Shown in pieces: positions 46,416-57,378 of a stretch of DNA of 64,000 nucleotides. A program made the translations under genes and the position numbers. The stretch covers positions 1 to 64,000 of the forward strand of contig MSJH02000539.1 of the NCBI GenBank assembly GCA_001931875.2. The letters run 5' to 3'. The notes below the pieces were generated by a model that was given only the letters and a program-made list of their open reading frames with translations, ran no database searches and was not told the DNA's origin. Every line of letters starts with the position of its first letter. The stretch's first letter is position 1. The stretch is from Byssochlamys sp. IMV 00236 (Eukaryota > Ascomycota > Eurotiomycetes > Eurotiales > Thermoascaceae).

Positions 46416-47783
46416 TTATTCCATGACTGGGCGAGCGGGACGAGCACAAGGGTCAGGCGCAAAATCAAGACGACATCCTGAGAAGGAACGGCGGCCGCGA
46501 ATTAGTCCAAAGGCGACAGCGGCCATCTTGATGGAGTGAAACTGGATAGTAACCCTGCTCCCTTCTGGCTTGATCTCTTCGATTTCATTACCGCAAACAG
46601 ATCCGATGACGAGAGAGACAAGTTCCTCATAAAGATCTTCTTCAAAGTCACGTATGACAACACAGCGCGTGTAACCCTCGTCAAGGATGAGGCCTTCCAT
46701 CTCCGCGGACATTGGATAGGTCGGGGTCTCCAGCATCTTCACGGAGACATTGTCCTTTCCGAAAGAGAGACCATACTTCGAAGCGTAGTCAACAAAGGCC
46801 TCTGCCTGACGCTGCTGGACAAAGGTAACCAGGGCAGTGTGGTGTCCCGTAATACTGCTGGTATTAAGGAGACGGGCAACGACAATCTCGCCACCACAGA
46901 CCTGGCTAAGCAGAGTGTTCATGTCGATATCCAACGGCAGGTTCTCAACTTTAACAGTACGGAAAGCGTTTTTTTCTTCTGATCCTGGGATGTAGCGGAT
47001 GCCATACTGGAAGAGCCATAGCTTAGAGGCAGTGCGGCCTCCAAAAAATGCGTAGCGGACAGCAGCGGCGTCTGTTTCCTCTTCTGGGTTGTCAAAAATG
47101 CTTGAGGATTCGAACGCCCAGGAAATCTTTCCGTCCCATGGAACAGGCTTCAGTGGCATTTTGTTGGGAAAATCGCCCATGACGCTCTGGTAGTCGGAGA
47201 CGTTAGATGCTGATCTGCGATGAGTTGGCATGAAGTCCTAACGCTTATAAGCACGCAAGAATTTATATATCACCAATGGAAATAAACATACACGTCTCTC
47301 TGGTTCTAGAACTGGGGTGTTTATGTCGTCCAGGAAAGAGTCAATGTTGCCGTTCTCGACAATCCAACAATCCGCTGACTCCTGTCGAGTGGGAGTGGCA
47401 GGCGGAGCTGCAATCATTAACATGGACTCGACAGGAGACTCGCGCTCCACGAAAGGGGCTTGGAGCACACTGCTATCCATTCTGCACTTCACATTCACCT
47501 CGAATCCCGAACCAACGTTCAGCTGAAAAGAGGACTCAGTGGTATCGACCAACCGTCCAACCCCATTATCAATCTTGCGCCCAGAGACGTCCGTCTTGAC
47601 TTTTAGCTGATTCTCAAGATACTGTATCATTTTCTCATGTTTCTTCAGCTTATCTTCCATGGTGACAAGAGCACGCTCGAGCGATGCAACTCTGTATGCA
47701 GTATAGCGTTGATTCTCCACAGCAGCGTTACGGAGCTTGTAAACGCTATCAAGAAGCTGTCCGAGATCGCACTCTTCCGACAT
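46416..47783 (-). CDS. Coiled-coil protein with two RRM-like folds (2 exons)
   Basis: Exons 47783-47292 and 47237-46416 give 437 residues. Residues 10-65 form a heptad-like coiled coil (ASLERALVTMEDKLKKHEKM). The middle is Ser/Pro-rich and phospho-site-like. The C-terminal half has two degenerate RRM-type folds, judged from a beta-alpha pattern with RNP2-like FRTVKVENLPLDI (about 265) and TRCVVIRDFEEDLYEE (about 360). RNP1 aromatics are weak, so RNA binding is uncertain. I do not recognise a named family; Aspergillus homologues are likely. The donor is GTGTATGT; the CGT codon is kept in the exon to hold frame. Confidence 0.75.
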
Positions 47784-48706
47784 TTCTGCTAGACTCTAAT
47801 TTCCAGTTATGTGAGAAAGAATATGCAGGTACGCGCAGATGCTTGTAGATTATCACTTACTCTGCAGAAGCTGACTGACACGAAAACGGATTCCTGCAGC
47901 CAAATCACAGTTCGGAGGTATATCGAATCCTGAGTACTATGGAGAGTTTCGCAAGCACCTCTCGCTCTGAGTCCTACCCACTCTTTGGAGACTCCTCTGG
48001 ACGTCAAGAGAGTAGACTGGAACAGATGAAAAGAGAGAAGGAAGGGTCTTTCAAAGGACAGGAGCAGTTTCACCTCCCACCCTCCTGCCCTCTTGAGCGC
48101 GTTGTCCACATGGGGCAAGGCGTCTTCAGCACGTGATTCTTTGAAGTGAAAGTGAACTGTTATACAATGCCACTACAGAACTGTTTGGGACAGATCAATG
48201 CTTGTTGCTGTTACGATATGACATTTGTAAGTACAAAGAAAGTGCAGTCATGAATTAGGTATATTGAAGGACTGTTTACATGGTGCCTACTAGAGCCGGA
48301 GGCTTGGCAGACAACAAGACATATTAGTGTGAGCAATGAAACACTTCAATACCATGATCGAAATATCATCAGAATAAGAAGCGGAAAGGCAGGTGTGAAA
48401 GGAGCTGCGGAAAGTGCTATGCACTGGACTTGTGGGGATAGTCTTCCCTCAATATAATATGACTACACGATCATTCTGCAAGCAACCACCACTTGGACAT
48501 AACAATAAGGAAGGAAACAACGATACAGAAATAGTTTTAGATACGTGTAAGTCCTTTCGTCGAAACCTCAAGGGTAGGCAAATCTCTCAATAAGATGCAG
48601 GCGCTTATACAAGCAGGTCGAAAATCATCATGCATTGGAGTCGAGACACTTTATCCTGAGTGAACCCTAAGAATGGCTTCACATTGTATCCGTAATGTAG
48701 TTTGCT
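47784..48706. other. Intergenic
   Basis: About 0.9 kb between two minus-strand genes. No supported gene. Confidence 0.5.
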
Positions 48707-49864
48707 TCACGCGCATGGCTCTTTTACTTTGAATTTAATCAACAGCCAATTCATCGGTACGGCTGTCCAATGGCCCGCGAACATGCCGATCTGAAAGAAG
48801 CATATCAGATAGGATACTCTCTGACGGTGGGCAAGGCTATTCAAAACATATCCGGCTAATTGCGAGGGAGCATACCTGCATCATCCACCAGTAAACAACA
48901 TTGCTCACTTCCAACCTAAAGTTCCATATTGGAATCTGGTATATTGCCATCCACCCGTACAGACCGATCTGGAACGAAGTCAATGACAGGAAATCGGCTT
49001 TTATCGACCGCCATATCGTCACGGGACCATAATCGCCTGACATCGGGGCGATGGAGAAGTATTGAAATACAATTCCAAAAAGAAGAGCGAAGCCGTAGTC
49101 TCCAGGCGCAGGCGTATCAGATTTCATGCGTAGAGAAAGATATGTAGGAGCCTAGAAATACGTACCAACTAGGAAAGCGACCCATAGTCGGTGGCCATTG
49201 ATTTTGGCATCCGTCCCATAAACAAGCCATTCACCAACGATATCTCCCAAGAGACATCCTGCTCCGCAATGGCACACTGCGACAGTTGTGGTTGCGAACA
49301 TAGGCCGTGATGAGCCGCCCATGTGGTGGTGACCTTCCCCGTGGACCTCACTGTGGTGCTGGTCATGGCTATGGTCGTGTCCGTGTTCAAGTTCTTTATT
49401 CTCCATGTGGTCATGATGGTTTAGTTGACCATTTCCGCCAGGACTATACCGCAAGGAGCAATCAGCTTTGGATTATAGGTAGGATTTATGGAGATCTCAA
49501 CCAGCGCGTACTTGCAATGACCATGTTGATGCTCACCGGTTGACTTAGAGGGTCTCTCTGGTTTTGTTGGCCGGCCATAATTGAAGTATACCCATAACGT
49601 GATTGGTGCAAGATATAACGAATTGAGGAGGTACACTGGAATCCTACGGTCAAGAACAATGTCAGTTATCCGAAGCACTCCTTACCAAGAATTTATATAG
49701 CCGGAGACCACAACATGGAGGTAAACTTACATTATGCCCATCATTGACCTCCATCCTCGGCGGAGAAGTATATCAAGCCCGATTACAATAGAAGCTATAA
49801 GCCCCAGACCAATAAAGATTGTTCCTATTATGACAAGCGATAAAGGTGGATGATAGGTGCCCAT
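48707..49864 (-). CDS. DUF4396 membrane protein with His-rich loop (5 exons)
   Basis: Exons 49864-49731, 49643-49512, 49443-49166, 49099-48876 and 48790-48707 give 283 residues. An N-terminal helix (LVIIGTIFIGLGLIASIVIG) and a second segment (YLLNSLYLAPITLWVYF) lead to a His-rich loop: 13 His within residues 98-129. The DUF4396 core follows: MFATTTVAVCHCGAGCLLGD, YGFALLFGIVFQYFSIAPM, YWWMMQIGMFAGH. The CHCGAGC pair plus the His loop suggest binding of a transition metal. The family has no proven activity; bacterial members are likewise uncharacterised. It is next to, and co-oriented with, the first caleosin gene. Confidence 0.85.
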
Positions 49865-50490
49865 AGTGTCCTACCACGGAGAGGGAAAATGAGCGATCTA
49901 CTAACAAAGAATCGTAGATTCCAAGAAGCTGAAATTCGATCCATGATCCTTATGTAGACTTATAAGGAACTCAATAATCAAGTTAAATGCTATTCCTGTC
50001 ACCTTACTCAATGCCTGCTACCATCATATGTGCAGGTCAATATTATTGCCACTCCACGCTAAACAACGCGAAAATATCGCATCGAGAACGAGCCTCTCAT
50101 AGAGTTCAGTTGGATTTGGATGCCCCGCCGATACTTATGGAAAAGAATGTAAACTAGTGTATTTTGAATCTTGATGAATTAACAGAGATCGGCTGCTAGG
50201 GAATCTCACAGTGACGTCAGGCATTTGACGTTCGGAAGACGTCCCGATCACCACCTCAACAACTGTTATTGACATAGGGAAAGTAAGCTAACTGGAAGAC
50301 TCGAGCTACTATAGATTGAACTCGTAGGTAAGAATGGGTCTACTAAACATCCATGTCATAAGCGACCGGATGTCTGGCCTATCTTCTTCAAGAGGAACGC
50401 CTGCATTCATATTGGGTCTTGTCTGATGCTTATTTACAAGAGGTTATAGCTTCTAGATGCCAGAAAGAATGGAAGAGTGCCTACGGAAAC
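49865..50490. other. Intergenic
   Basis: About 0.63 kb between the DUF4396 start and the stop of caleosin 1, both minus strand. No ORF of note. Confidence 0.5.
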
Positions 50491-51764
50491 CTAAGAACGT
50501 AGTCGTTGTCTCTCCGCCTGCAGATAGTTACCAAATCTCCAGGATGTAAGACAGAAACTACATGTCATGACCGCAAGTATGGTCTTTAACTCTTTTCCGG
50601 GGTCTCCAGCAATACAGGTATATGCAAATAACGGAACGGCGAACGAGGCTGCAAAAAGAGCAAGTATAATGTAAGCGAGAGTCTTGTCCATCGCAGACTG
50701 AAGCGCCTAGGCAAGCGTTAATAACTCGAAAATAGTATAGCATTGTATACCGATACAAAAGCTTGAACTCACGGGCGGCCAATAGGCAGGGTTCGTAAGG
50801 TCCTCTATAGGATGCGAAATAGCATGGTAATCGGGCCAATATCTGTGATGAGATCTTTGTTGCTTCCGAAGTTCCCAGAGCACGGATCCCTTGATTCTTC
50901 ACAGTCAGTGTCCCCGGAAAGAGCTCTATAAATCACAATGGGCCATCTAACCTCATATATCTGACGCAAACCGGTGCGGCTCAGTAACCTATTCCGTTGC
51001 CGAAGGCATATGACATGCCATTCAGCAATGACCAGGATCCACTATTGAAAGAGTAAATATTCAATCATGTTAAAAATTGGTAGGTAGGAACATACACCTA
51101 TAGGACTCGAAGGCTCTCTCCGCCGTTTAACAAAGTCATAGGCCTCGCTCAACGTGAGATAGTCTGGCTCTTCTTTGCTACTCTCGGAGAATAGCCTCTC
51201 AAAGACCTCTTCTTGGAATCGACCTTCGGCATCGAACAAGGTATGCCCCCAAAGTTGGAGCAGCTACTTCCACAACTTTAGCCTGAATTAAAACACGTAG
51301 ATAGGTAAAGAAGATGCGGACCAAAGCTTTTACGACCGTCCCGAAATATATGGCCAGAAATGGATCAATTCGGCCTCGCGTGGCCAGACTAGTCGGTAAT
51401 GACATAGCCATGTGCATCGAAGTTGCAATCAAAAAAGAGAAAAGAGTGTTAAAACCGAGATCATGAAAGGCCACGAAGCTATCGAACAGTGAGACACGAC
51501 TATCATCATCTCGATCGAAAAACGTCAAATAACGTTGCAATGAGCTCTGGCTCAATAGTCAGAGAACTGTTATCTTCAGAATAAAGCTAGCAGACCTACA
51601 TCCCGTGCAACTTTGGGTAGCGTATTGAACGCCTCGATTTCAGCAGTGTCTTGCAAGTTCCGACGTCTAGCATCATTCTCAACGTAAATGGCAGGGAGGC
51701 GCTTTTGTGTCACAGAACTATTGGGAACGCAAACCGCAAAGTCTAGCATAGTGGACTTTTCCAT
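50491..51764 (-). CDS. Divergent caleosin with C-terminal membrane extension (6 exons)
   Basis: Exons 51764-51600, 51546-51322, 51263-51096, 51041-50952, 50889-50773 and 50706-50491 give 326 residues. The caleosin EF-hand is at 66-77 (DRDDDSRVSLFD), followed by the hydrophobic hairpin that inserts into lipid droplets. Two conserved haem-region histidines are altered. QQHVxFWD has become QRYLTFFD (Tyr61), and KAKHGSG has become KALLLQLWGH, so peroxygenase activity may be lost. Exons 5-6 add a tail with two likely helices (LAYIILALFAASFAVPLFAY and LKTILAVMTCSFCLTSW) not found in the neighbouring copies. Exon 2 has 75 codons, as in the other two. The second intron is the least certain junction. 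Confidence 0.8.
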
Positions 51765-52322
51765 AGTCTCAAAGTCTAATAAAGTCTTTCTGTTTGGAGA
51801 GAATATCAGCTAGAGAGTCTCCAGAGGCACAATATCTCAATAAATGCCTTAAGTTGTCTCACTAGGTACAGCTAGCTGCACGTGAGGTATACATGACGTG
51901 TTTGGTTTCCTGCCGAAAGTTCCAGTGATAGAAGTTTTGTATTTCTCAACATTATCGAGTTCCCTAAGTTCATATATTATTCAAGGACCTGTGGTCTACT
52001 ATGGCAGGACATTCCCAACCAAGAAGTTCTCGCTCCTCTCCCGTTTCAAACTTCTACTGATAAAGAATTACCCCAGAAAAATAGGTCCAAATCAAACAAC
52101 TCAAAGATTATCTGAGCGTGTCCATGCGCTATCCATGAGTAGGATGGCTAGCTTTGTTGCAACAAGTCCGATATGTCTGGTTCACGATGCGGAGGAATAA
52201 ATGCCACCTCTGCGCTTACGAGAGTACTATACAGCCCTCCAGATTTTGAGTTTTGCTAAATAGTGTTTTCGTGTCCCAGCAATAACGCAAAAAGCCACTG
52301 CATCCTGCCTCTCTGTCCCTTC
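51765..52322. other. Intergenic between caleosins 1 and 2
   Basis: About 0.56 kb, promoter side of caleosin 1. A plus-strand frame at 51898-52200 shows no domain. Confidence 0.5.
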
Positions 52323-53352
52323 CTAGGTAACCTTAACGGATCCAATAAATCCATCACCTCCTAGGCCAAAACCCTGGCGCCAACCTTCTGCTTTTAATCG
52401 CTTGTCGCGAATCTTCCAGAATAGTGACCCCTACAGGAAAGCAATTAGTTACGAATTGGATAGAAAGACCTTACTACTCACGTCATAGACCTGTCCCAGG
52501 TCTTCCTTGTAGACCATTCCACCTTTCTGAAGCAATAGCCAGGTTGTCCCCCATTCGAAGAAGGCTGCTCCCCACTATATGGTATGTGTCTTTTTAATTC
52601 TTTTTTCTTTTGGTTGAGGGGGTGGTCCTCAGGACATAATGTAGTCGGTCACTTACACCAAACGGGTCAGCAGCGACTCTCTGCCCTTTCATCATGCGAA
52701 AGATGTCGGCAAGACTCAAGCAACCGCGATTTTCCCTGTCGTACTTGGCAAAGATATTCTCAAATGCCTGCGAAACGAAATGTCCCTCGTTATCAATTGC
52801 GCCGCTGCCTGAACCGTGCTGAGAGCAAATCGAGAGTTAAAAAAAGTGCTTTGTCGTGGTGTACTTATTCTCGCTAACCTTTGCCTTGTGGATACTAGGC
52901 ACATAGACTCTGAAGAAAGGATCAGGGAACCACGAATACGCAAGCCTGGTCGGATATGAAAAATTGAGATTTATGACCAGAACTGCCAGAAGAGAGAATA
53001 TGATATTAAATCCTAGTTCCCTAAAGCCGATATATGTATCGATGGGTGTAATCTGGCCATCGTTATCCCGGTCCCAGAAGAGTACGTGTTGCTGCAGAAG
53101 TGTCTAACCTCGCAAATGGTAATGTTAGTGACGTTTCAGTCTTGAAGGGGGCACCAGTCCAGAACTCACATAATCTTCGTACTTATGCGAGTCTTTCGGG
53201 GAACCTCGCGGACTATCTATAGATGGTCCCAGGTTTCCGTGCGCCCCAGTAGGAAGATTAACGTGGTTGTCGATATCAACTGCTAACGGTCTGGACTGTG
53301 TTACTGTCGCTTTGGGAACTGCGATTTCGAAGGCTGAATTGCCGTTCTGCAT
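52323..53352 (-). CDS. Caleosin (peroxygenase family, 5 exons)
   Basis: Exons 53352-53170, 53103-52879, 52818-52657, 52574-52482 and 52430-52323 give 256 residues. His67 (LLQQHVLFWD) and His137 (KAKHGSGSG) match the two haem-coordinating positions of plant caleosin peroxygenases. The EF-hand loop is 72-83 (DRDNDGQITPID). A hydrophobic hairpin with a proline-type knot follows (LLAVLVINLNFSYPTRLAY). WGAAFFEWGTTWLLL and GSLFWKI complete the C-terminal domain. Caleosins sit on lipid droplets or ER and use hydroperoxides to epoxidise or hydroxylate unsaturated fatty acids. Divergent from the fusion gene at 53912, sharing a 559-bp promoter. Confidence 0.93.
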
Positions 53353-53911
53353 AGTGGAAAAGGAAGTAATTACCCGAAGGCAAGGGGATTATTGGCAAGG
53401 TTCTCTGTCTAAATGTATGTTAACTTCTCACAGCAATATTAAGCGTTTCTTTCATTTAGATAGATACGTACTCCTTTTGGGCGTCGAATTCAGTGTGGAA
53501 GACCTGGACAGCAATCCGGGACCGTATTTAGAGAATGCAAGTCCAGTGGGCTACATTATGTAGTCTCGATACGATATTTGGTGGGACAGTTCGAAACCAT
53601 GGGGACATTATTGGTAAGGAAACCCAGAGGCATTTGCAAGGTGGCTTTGTTGAGATGGATTTCCCTGGCTATGTTGCAGCTGATCTGGAACTTTTCGAGT
53701 GAAAGTGCAGGGGTCTGTGGAAATCTCGGAAGGTGGTGAACTTATTCCCCAACATGATATCAACAATGCTCAACGACATCTCGGATCCCCATCCGCATTG
53801 CTACCTTGCAAGTTTTCTGCCGCCAGATCGGACCCGAAGCTATGTAAGCTTACAACAGACCAGATTTCAAGGAGAGAAACTTAATATCTGCTCTAAAGGG
53901 GGCTAGTGCAC
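53353..53911. promoter_or_regulatory. Shared divergent promoter of caleosins 2 and 3
   Basis: 559 bp separate two ATGs pointing away from each other, which allows co-regulation of both caleosin genes. No clear TATA pair or known zinc-cluster repeat was identified. Confidence 0.5.
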
Positions 53912-56826
53912 ATGGAGAGTGAGTTTGTTACAGTGCCATTCATTCTGCCCTATATAGCGCAGACAGAAACCGTGTATTGCGTCGCATCTACTTTCAGTCC
54001 AAGGCATCTAATGATGGAAATTGGTGCACCAAGAGGAGTACCTAAAGCAGGAGTCGCTCGAGCCAATCTTGCGGTGTCGAATGAGAACCCTTGCGGTTCT
54101 AAAGGACCTCACTACGAGAAATTCAAAGATTATGTATGTCAGCAGGAATCTGCCGTGCCTTGATACCTTGCAGCACACTCGCTAATACTAGATGAAAACG
54201 TGTAGAGCGTGTTACAGCAACATGTGATTTTCTGGGACCGGGATGGAGATGGCATCATTTGGCCCTTGGATACCTATCGAGGCTTCCGAGAGCTCGGCTT
54301 TAATATTCCATTTTCTATATTCGCGATAATGGTCATCAATGGTGGTTTCTCCTATCCGACACGCCTCGCGCATAGCGTGATTCCAGACCCTTTTTTCCGA
54401 GTCTACCTGGACAGTATTCATAAAGCCAAAGTAGGTGTTACAAAAGTCTATTCTTATGTCGTCTTGATACCAGAAGCTGATGCGCTGACTTGCTACGGTT
54501 TCTTTTATCGGACTAGCATGCATCAGATAGCAACGTCTATGACCACGAAGGGCGGTTTGTAGCTCAAAGTTTTGAGAATCTGTTCGCGAAATTCAGCAGC
54601 CCTGGTGCCAACGATCTCTCTCTTAAGCAGATATTTAATCTGATGAGTGGTAACCGATGTGCCGTCGATCCTTATGGGGTATGTTGTTTTCTATCACGCA
54701 ATTGATAACGGTGAAAAGCTGGCTGACGTTGAATAGTGGTCTGCTGCTTTCTTCGAATTCGGAACCACTTGGATACTGCTCCAGAGAAATGGCAAAGTCC
54801 AGAAGGAAGATCTCCGCCAGCTATATGATGTAGGTTATATGCTTTGAAACGAAAATCGCCTTCTTAGTATTTACTTTCGCTTACAGGAAGGTACTCGCAG
54901 GGGTCACTCTTCTGGAGAATAGCCCAGGAACGGTCTCGAGGAACAGGATGGTCCCAAGGCTGGGGTCTCGGTGGCGATGGTTTCTGGGGATCAAAAAAGC
55001 GGAAACCGCCTTTGCTTATCAGGCTGGTGGGGAATGCTTTCAAGGCCCTGTTTCGTCTCACTTTTATCATGACATTGGTGGGACCCCTGTTGATCTATGT
55101 GTACGACTGGATGGGAGCACCGTCTATTACATTTGGGCGGGGGGATCTACCTAATGTCATCAAGAGCGCATGGTACCCTCGAAAATGTCCACCTCACGGC
55201 GGAGAACTTTATATGCCGGAAACCACCATAGATGTTGCATCGATCGTTAAGAGTGGCCTTGACAGATGCCCGATCGCTCTAGGATCCAAAGAAGGTAGCG
55301 ATCAGCTCAGCATTCGTGCCTCAAGGCAACTCTACCATAGTACTGTGAAGTTTCCATGCGTTAATGTCAAAGCTGGGGATTGTGCTATGCAACTTGATAT
55401 GTCTCGCATGAGTGACGTGCTGTCATGGGACAAAGGGCGGAAAACGATCACTGTACAGCCGTCAATGGAGATGGACCACCTCATGGACACTATGCACGAA
55501 TTGGGAATGAGCATGCCTTCGGACTATATACCGATCTTTACGGGACTTACAGTCGGGGGAATGTTCTTAACGGGCGCCCATGGCAGTTCCACCGAAAGAC
55601 CATCGGCGTTCGGACACGCAATATCACGAATAACCTACGTGGACGGTCGAGGCGAAGTGCGCGAAGAAGATAACCCAACAAGGTGGATAGGGACTATGGG
55701 TCTTTTAGGGATTGTCACCGAGATGGAGATCCAAGGGACGGAAATGTACAAGCTTAACACCACTGTGAGTCGCAAAAAGTACCTATTTCACACAATGCCT
55801 TATTAACATTTCTTACTACAGGTGGTTAAGGAATCAGATCGACGACTTCCAGAAAGAATTGCCATGCTTGTGAGGGAACCCTCGTTTGCACGAGTGATGT
55901 GGTATCCCAATGCACGTACGGCCATTGTCCGATGGCATACATCTGTGCCTCCTGATACCCCAGGGGATGCTTTTCACAGCTTCTTCGAACACCGTCCGTG
56001 GGCTGCTATTGGTGGAAAGTTCTCGCTCGCTATCGATCAGATCAACTTCACGCCGCTGCCCACCGACTGGGGAATTTGCTTTTTTGAGCAGCGTCCTCCT
56101 CCATTCTGGTACAAGGAAGGTGAGATTGGACACTGGAAGATATTTAATCAAAGCATTATCGGGTGGCCACATCGCCTAGGGGGCTCTAGCTGTAGGGGTC
56201 GTCTCTCGGGATGCTACTGGCAGAATCAAGTGCAGATTCTGGTTGAGTTTGATATGGATGTCCGGTACCTCGGAGACTGGATTCGAGAAGTCCGCGCGAT
56301 CACTGATCTTATCCCTCATCAAGGATGTCTGCCATCGCTCCTAGGTTTCGCCATGCGGTTTGGAAAAGGTTCGGACGCCCCACTCGACATGGCCTACGGG
56401 AGAGACACGGTCTACATAGACATGCTTGTCTCGAAGGGCCTTGCAGGTCTTCCTGCCCACCACCAAGACATTTTGGACGAGATAGAGCAGATTACATTCT
56501 GTAAATACGGCGCCCGAGCGCACTGGGGCAAGAATCCACAACGAGCCTTTCTTCACCCTGAATGTCCTATGAAAGACAAGTATCCGGAACTGGAAAACTT
56601 CCTGGACACGGCACGTCAACAGGACCCTCGAGGAATTTTTGTACCGCCGCTGTTTCGTAAGGTTATGGAGGAGTCTGAATATAGCTATTACCCTGGTTGT
56701 GCAAGCTCGATGGATTGTTATTGCAGGGAAGATGTGCATTGTGGGCCATCGATCCTCTATAAATGTGACAAGGGGCGGCACTCACAGGCTGCTAAAGTCT
56801 GTCGGCAGAGATTTCAGCGCTATTAG
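53912..56826 (+). CDS. Caleosin fused to aldonolactone-oxidase-like FAD protein (6 exons)
   Basis: Exons 53912-54133, 54206-54430, 54517-54678, 54737-54829, 54901-55764 and 55822-56826 give 856 residues. Residues 75-265 are a complete caleosin: His80, EF-hand 85-96 (DRDGDGIIWPLD), His150 after KAK, GSLFW and the GWGLGGDGF end. With no stop codon the frame runs through a membrane-type helix (about 275-300) into an FAD_binding_4 domain (about 325-500; GAHGSS at 459-464). The ALO-type C-terminal domain follows, with HWGK at 756-759, and a Cys-rich tail. Aldonolactone oxidases usually reduce O2 to H2O2, a caleosin oxidant. The usual GHS FAD loop is replaced by GSKEGS. A separate FAD gene from ATG 55069 is the alternative. 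Confidence 0.82.
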
Positions 56827-57378
56827 CATCGGATTCTACATTTTGTGAAACAACTATGTGCGATATGAAGAGATAAATAAAGGGAAACTAAACTTGAGAC
56901 ATTGTATTATTCGGAGGCAATGTCACTAAGGAGCTATACCGCGATCTAATGCAGAAAATATCGGAGACTCCTTGGGGGTTCCTGGCCGAGGTCTACACCT
57001 TTGCCTCAGTGCGCTTCATCCACGCATGGGGACAATTACCATCAGCTTGCTAGAGAACCCAAGTACGAGGAAGCTTCGGCCTGCCAGAAGAAAACAAGTA
57101 CAATGTCCAGGCGGCACAAGATCATGCTGACATCATGGTTGAAGCCTTCCATTTCCAAGTTGATAAGTAACCTGTTCTCGAACTTCGGATATTCTTCCGG
57201 GATATGATATAGGCACGACGGTATTCGTCAGTGAGCAATGCTAGGGTCAAGGATAGTCAATTTCGCTGGGATAAAATCTAGAGCATTAACTGCTGAACCG
57301 TCATGATTCGACACGAATATCGACTTGAAACTGTCTACATCTTTGAGACAGTCTGTCCTGGGCAAAATCATTTCTTAT
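56827..57378. other. Intergenic, fusion gene / SDR
   Basis: 552 bp between two plus-strand genes. It holds the possible relic listed separately and the SDR promoter. Confidence 0.4.
56888..57190 (+). pseudogene. Possible gene relic with one in-frame stop
   Basis: One frame has coding-like composition on both sides of a single TAG near 57050. Before it comes DIVLFGGNVTKELYRDL, then ETPWGFLAEVYTFASVRF; after it comes LPEENKYNVQAAQDHADIMV, ending at a TAA near 57190. The family was not recognised. It may be the remains of an eighth cluster gene, or chance. Confidence 0.25.

Noticed and set aside
53501..53524. DLDSNPGP on the plus strand resembles a ribosome-skipping 2A motif.
   Set aside because: The two key residues before NPGP differ from the consensus. 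The frame has no supported gene and lies in the promoter and antisense to caleosin 2; chance is more likely.
56827..57378. 68-residue plus-strand frame at 57001-57207.
   Set aside because: Its composition (Lys/Ser/Thr-rich, no pattern) is poorer than the alternative frame listed as a possible relic.
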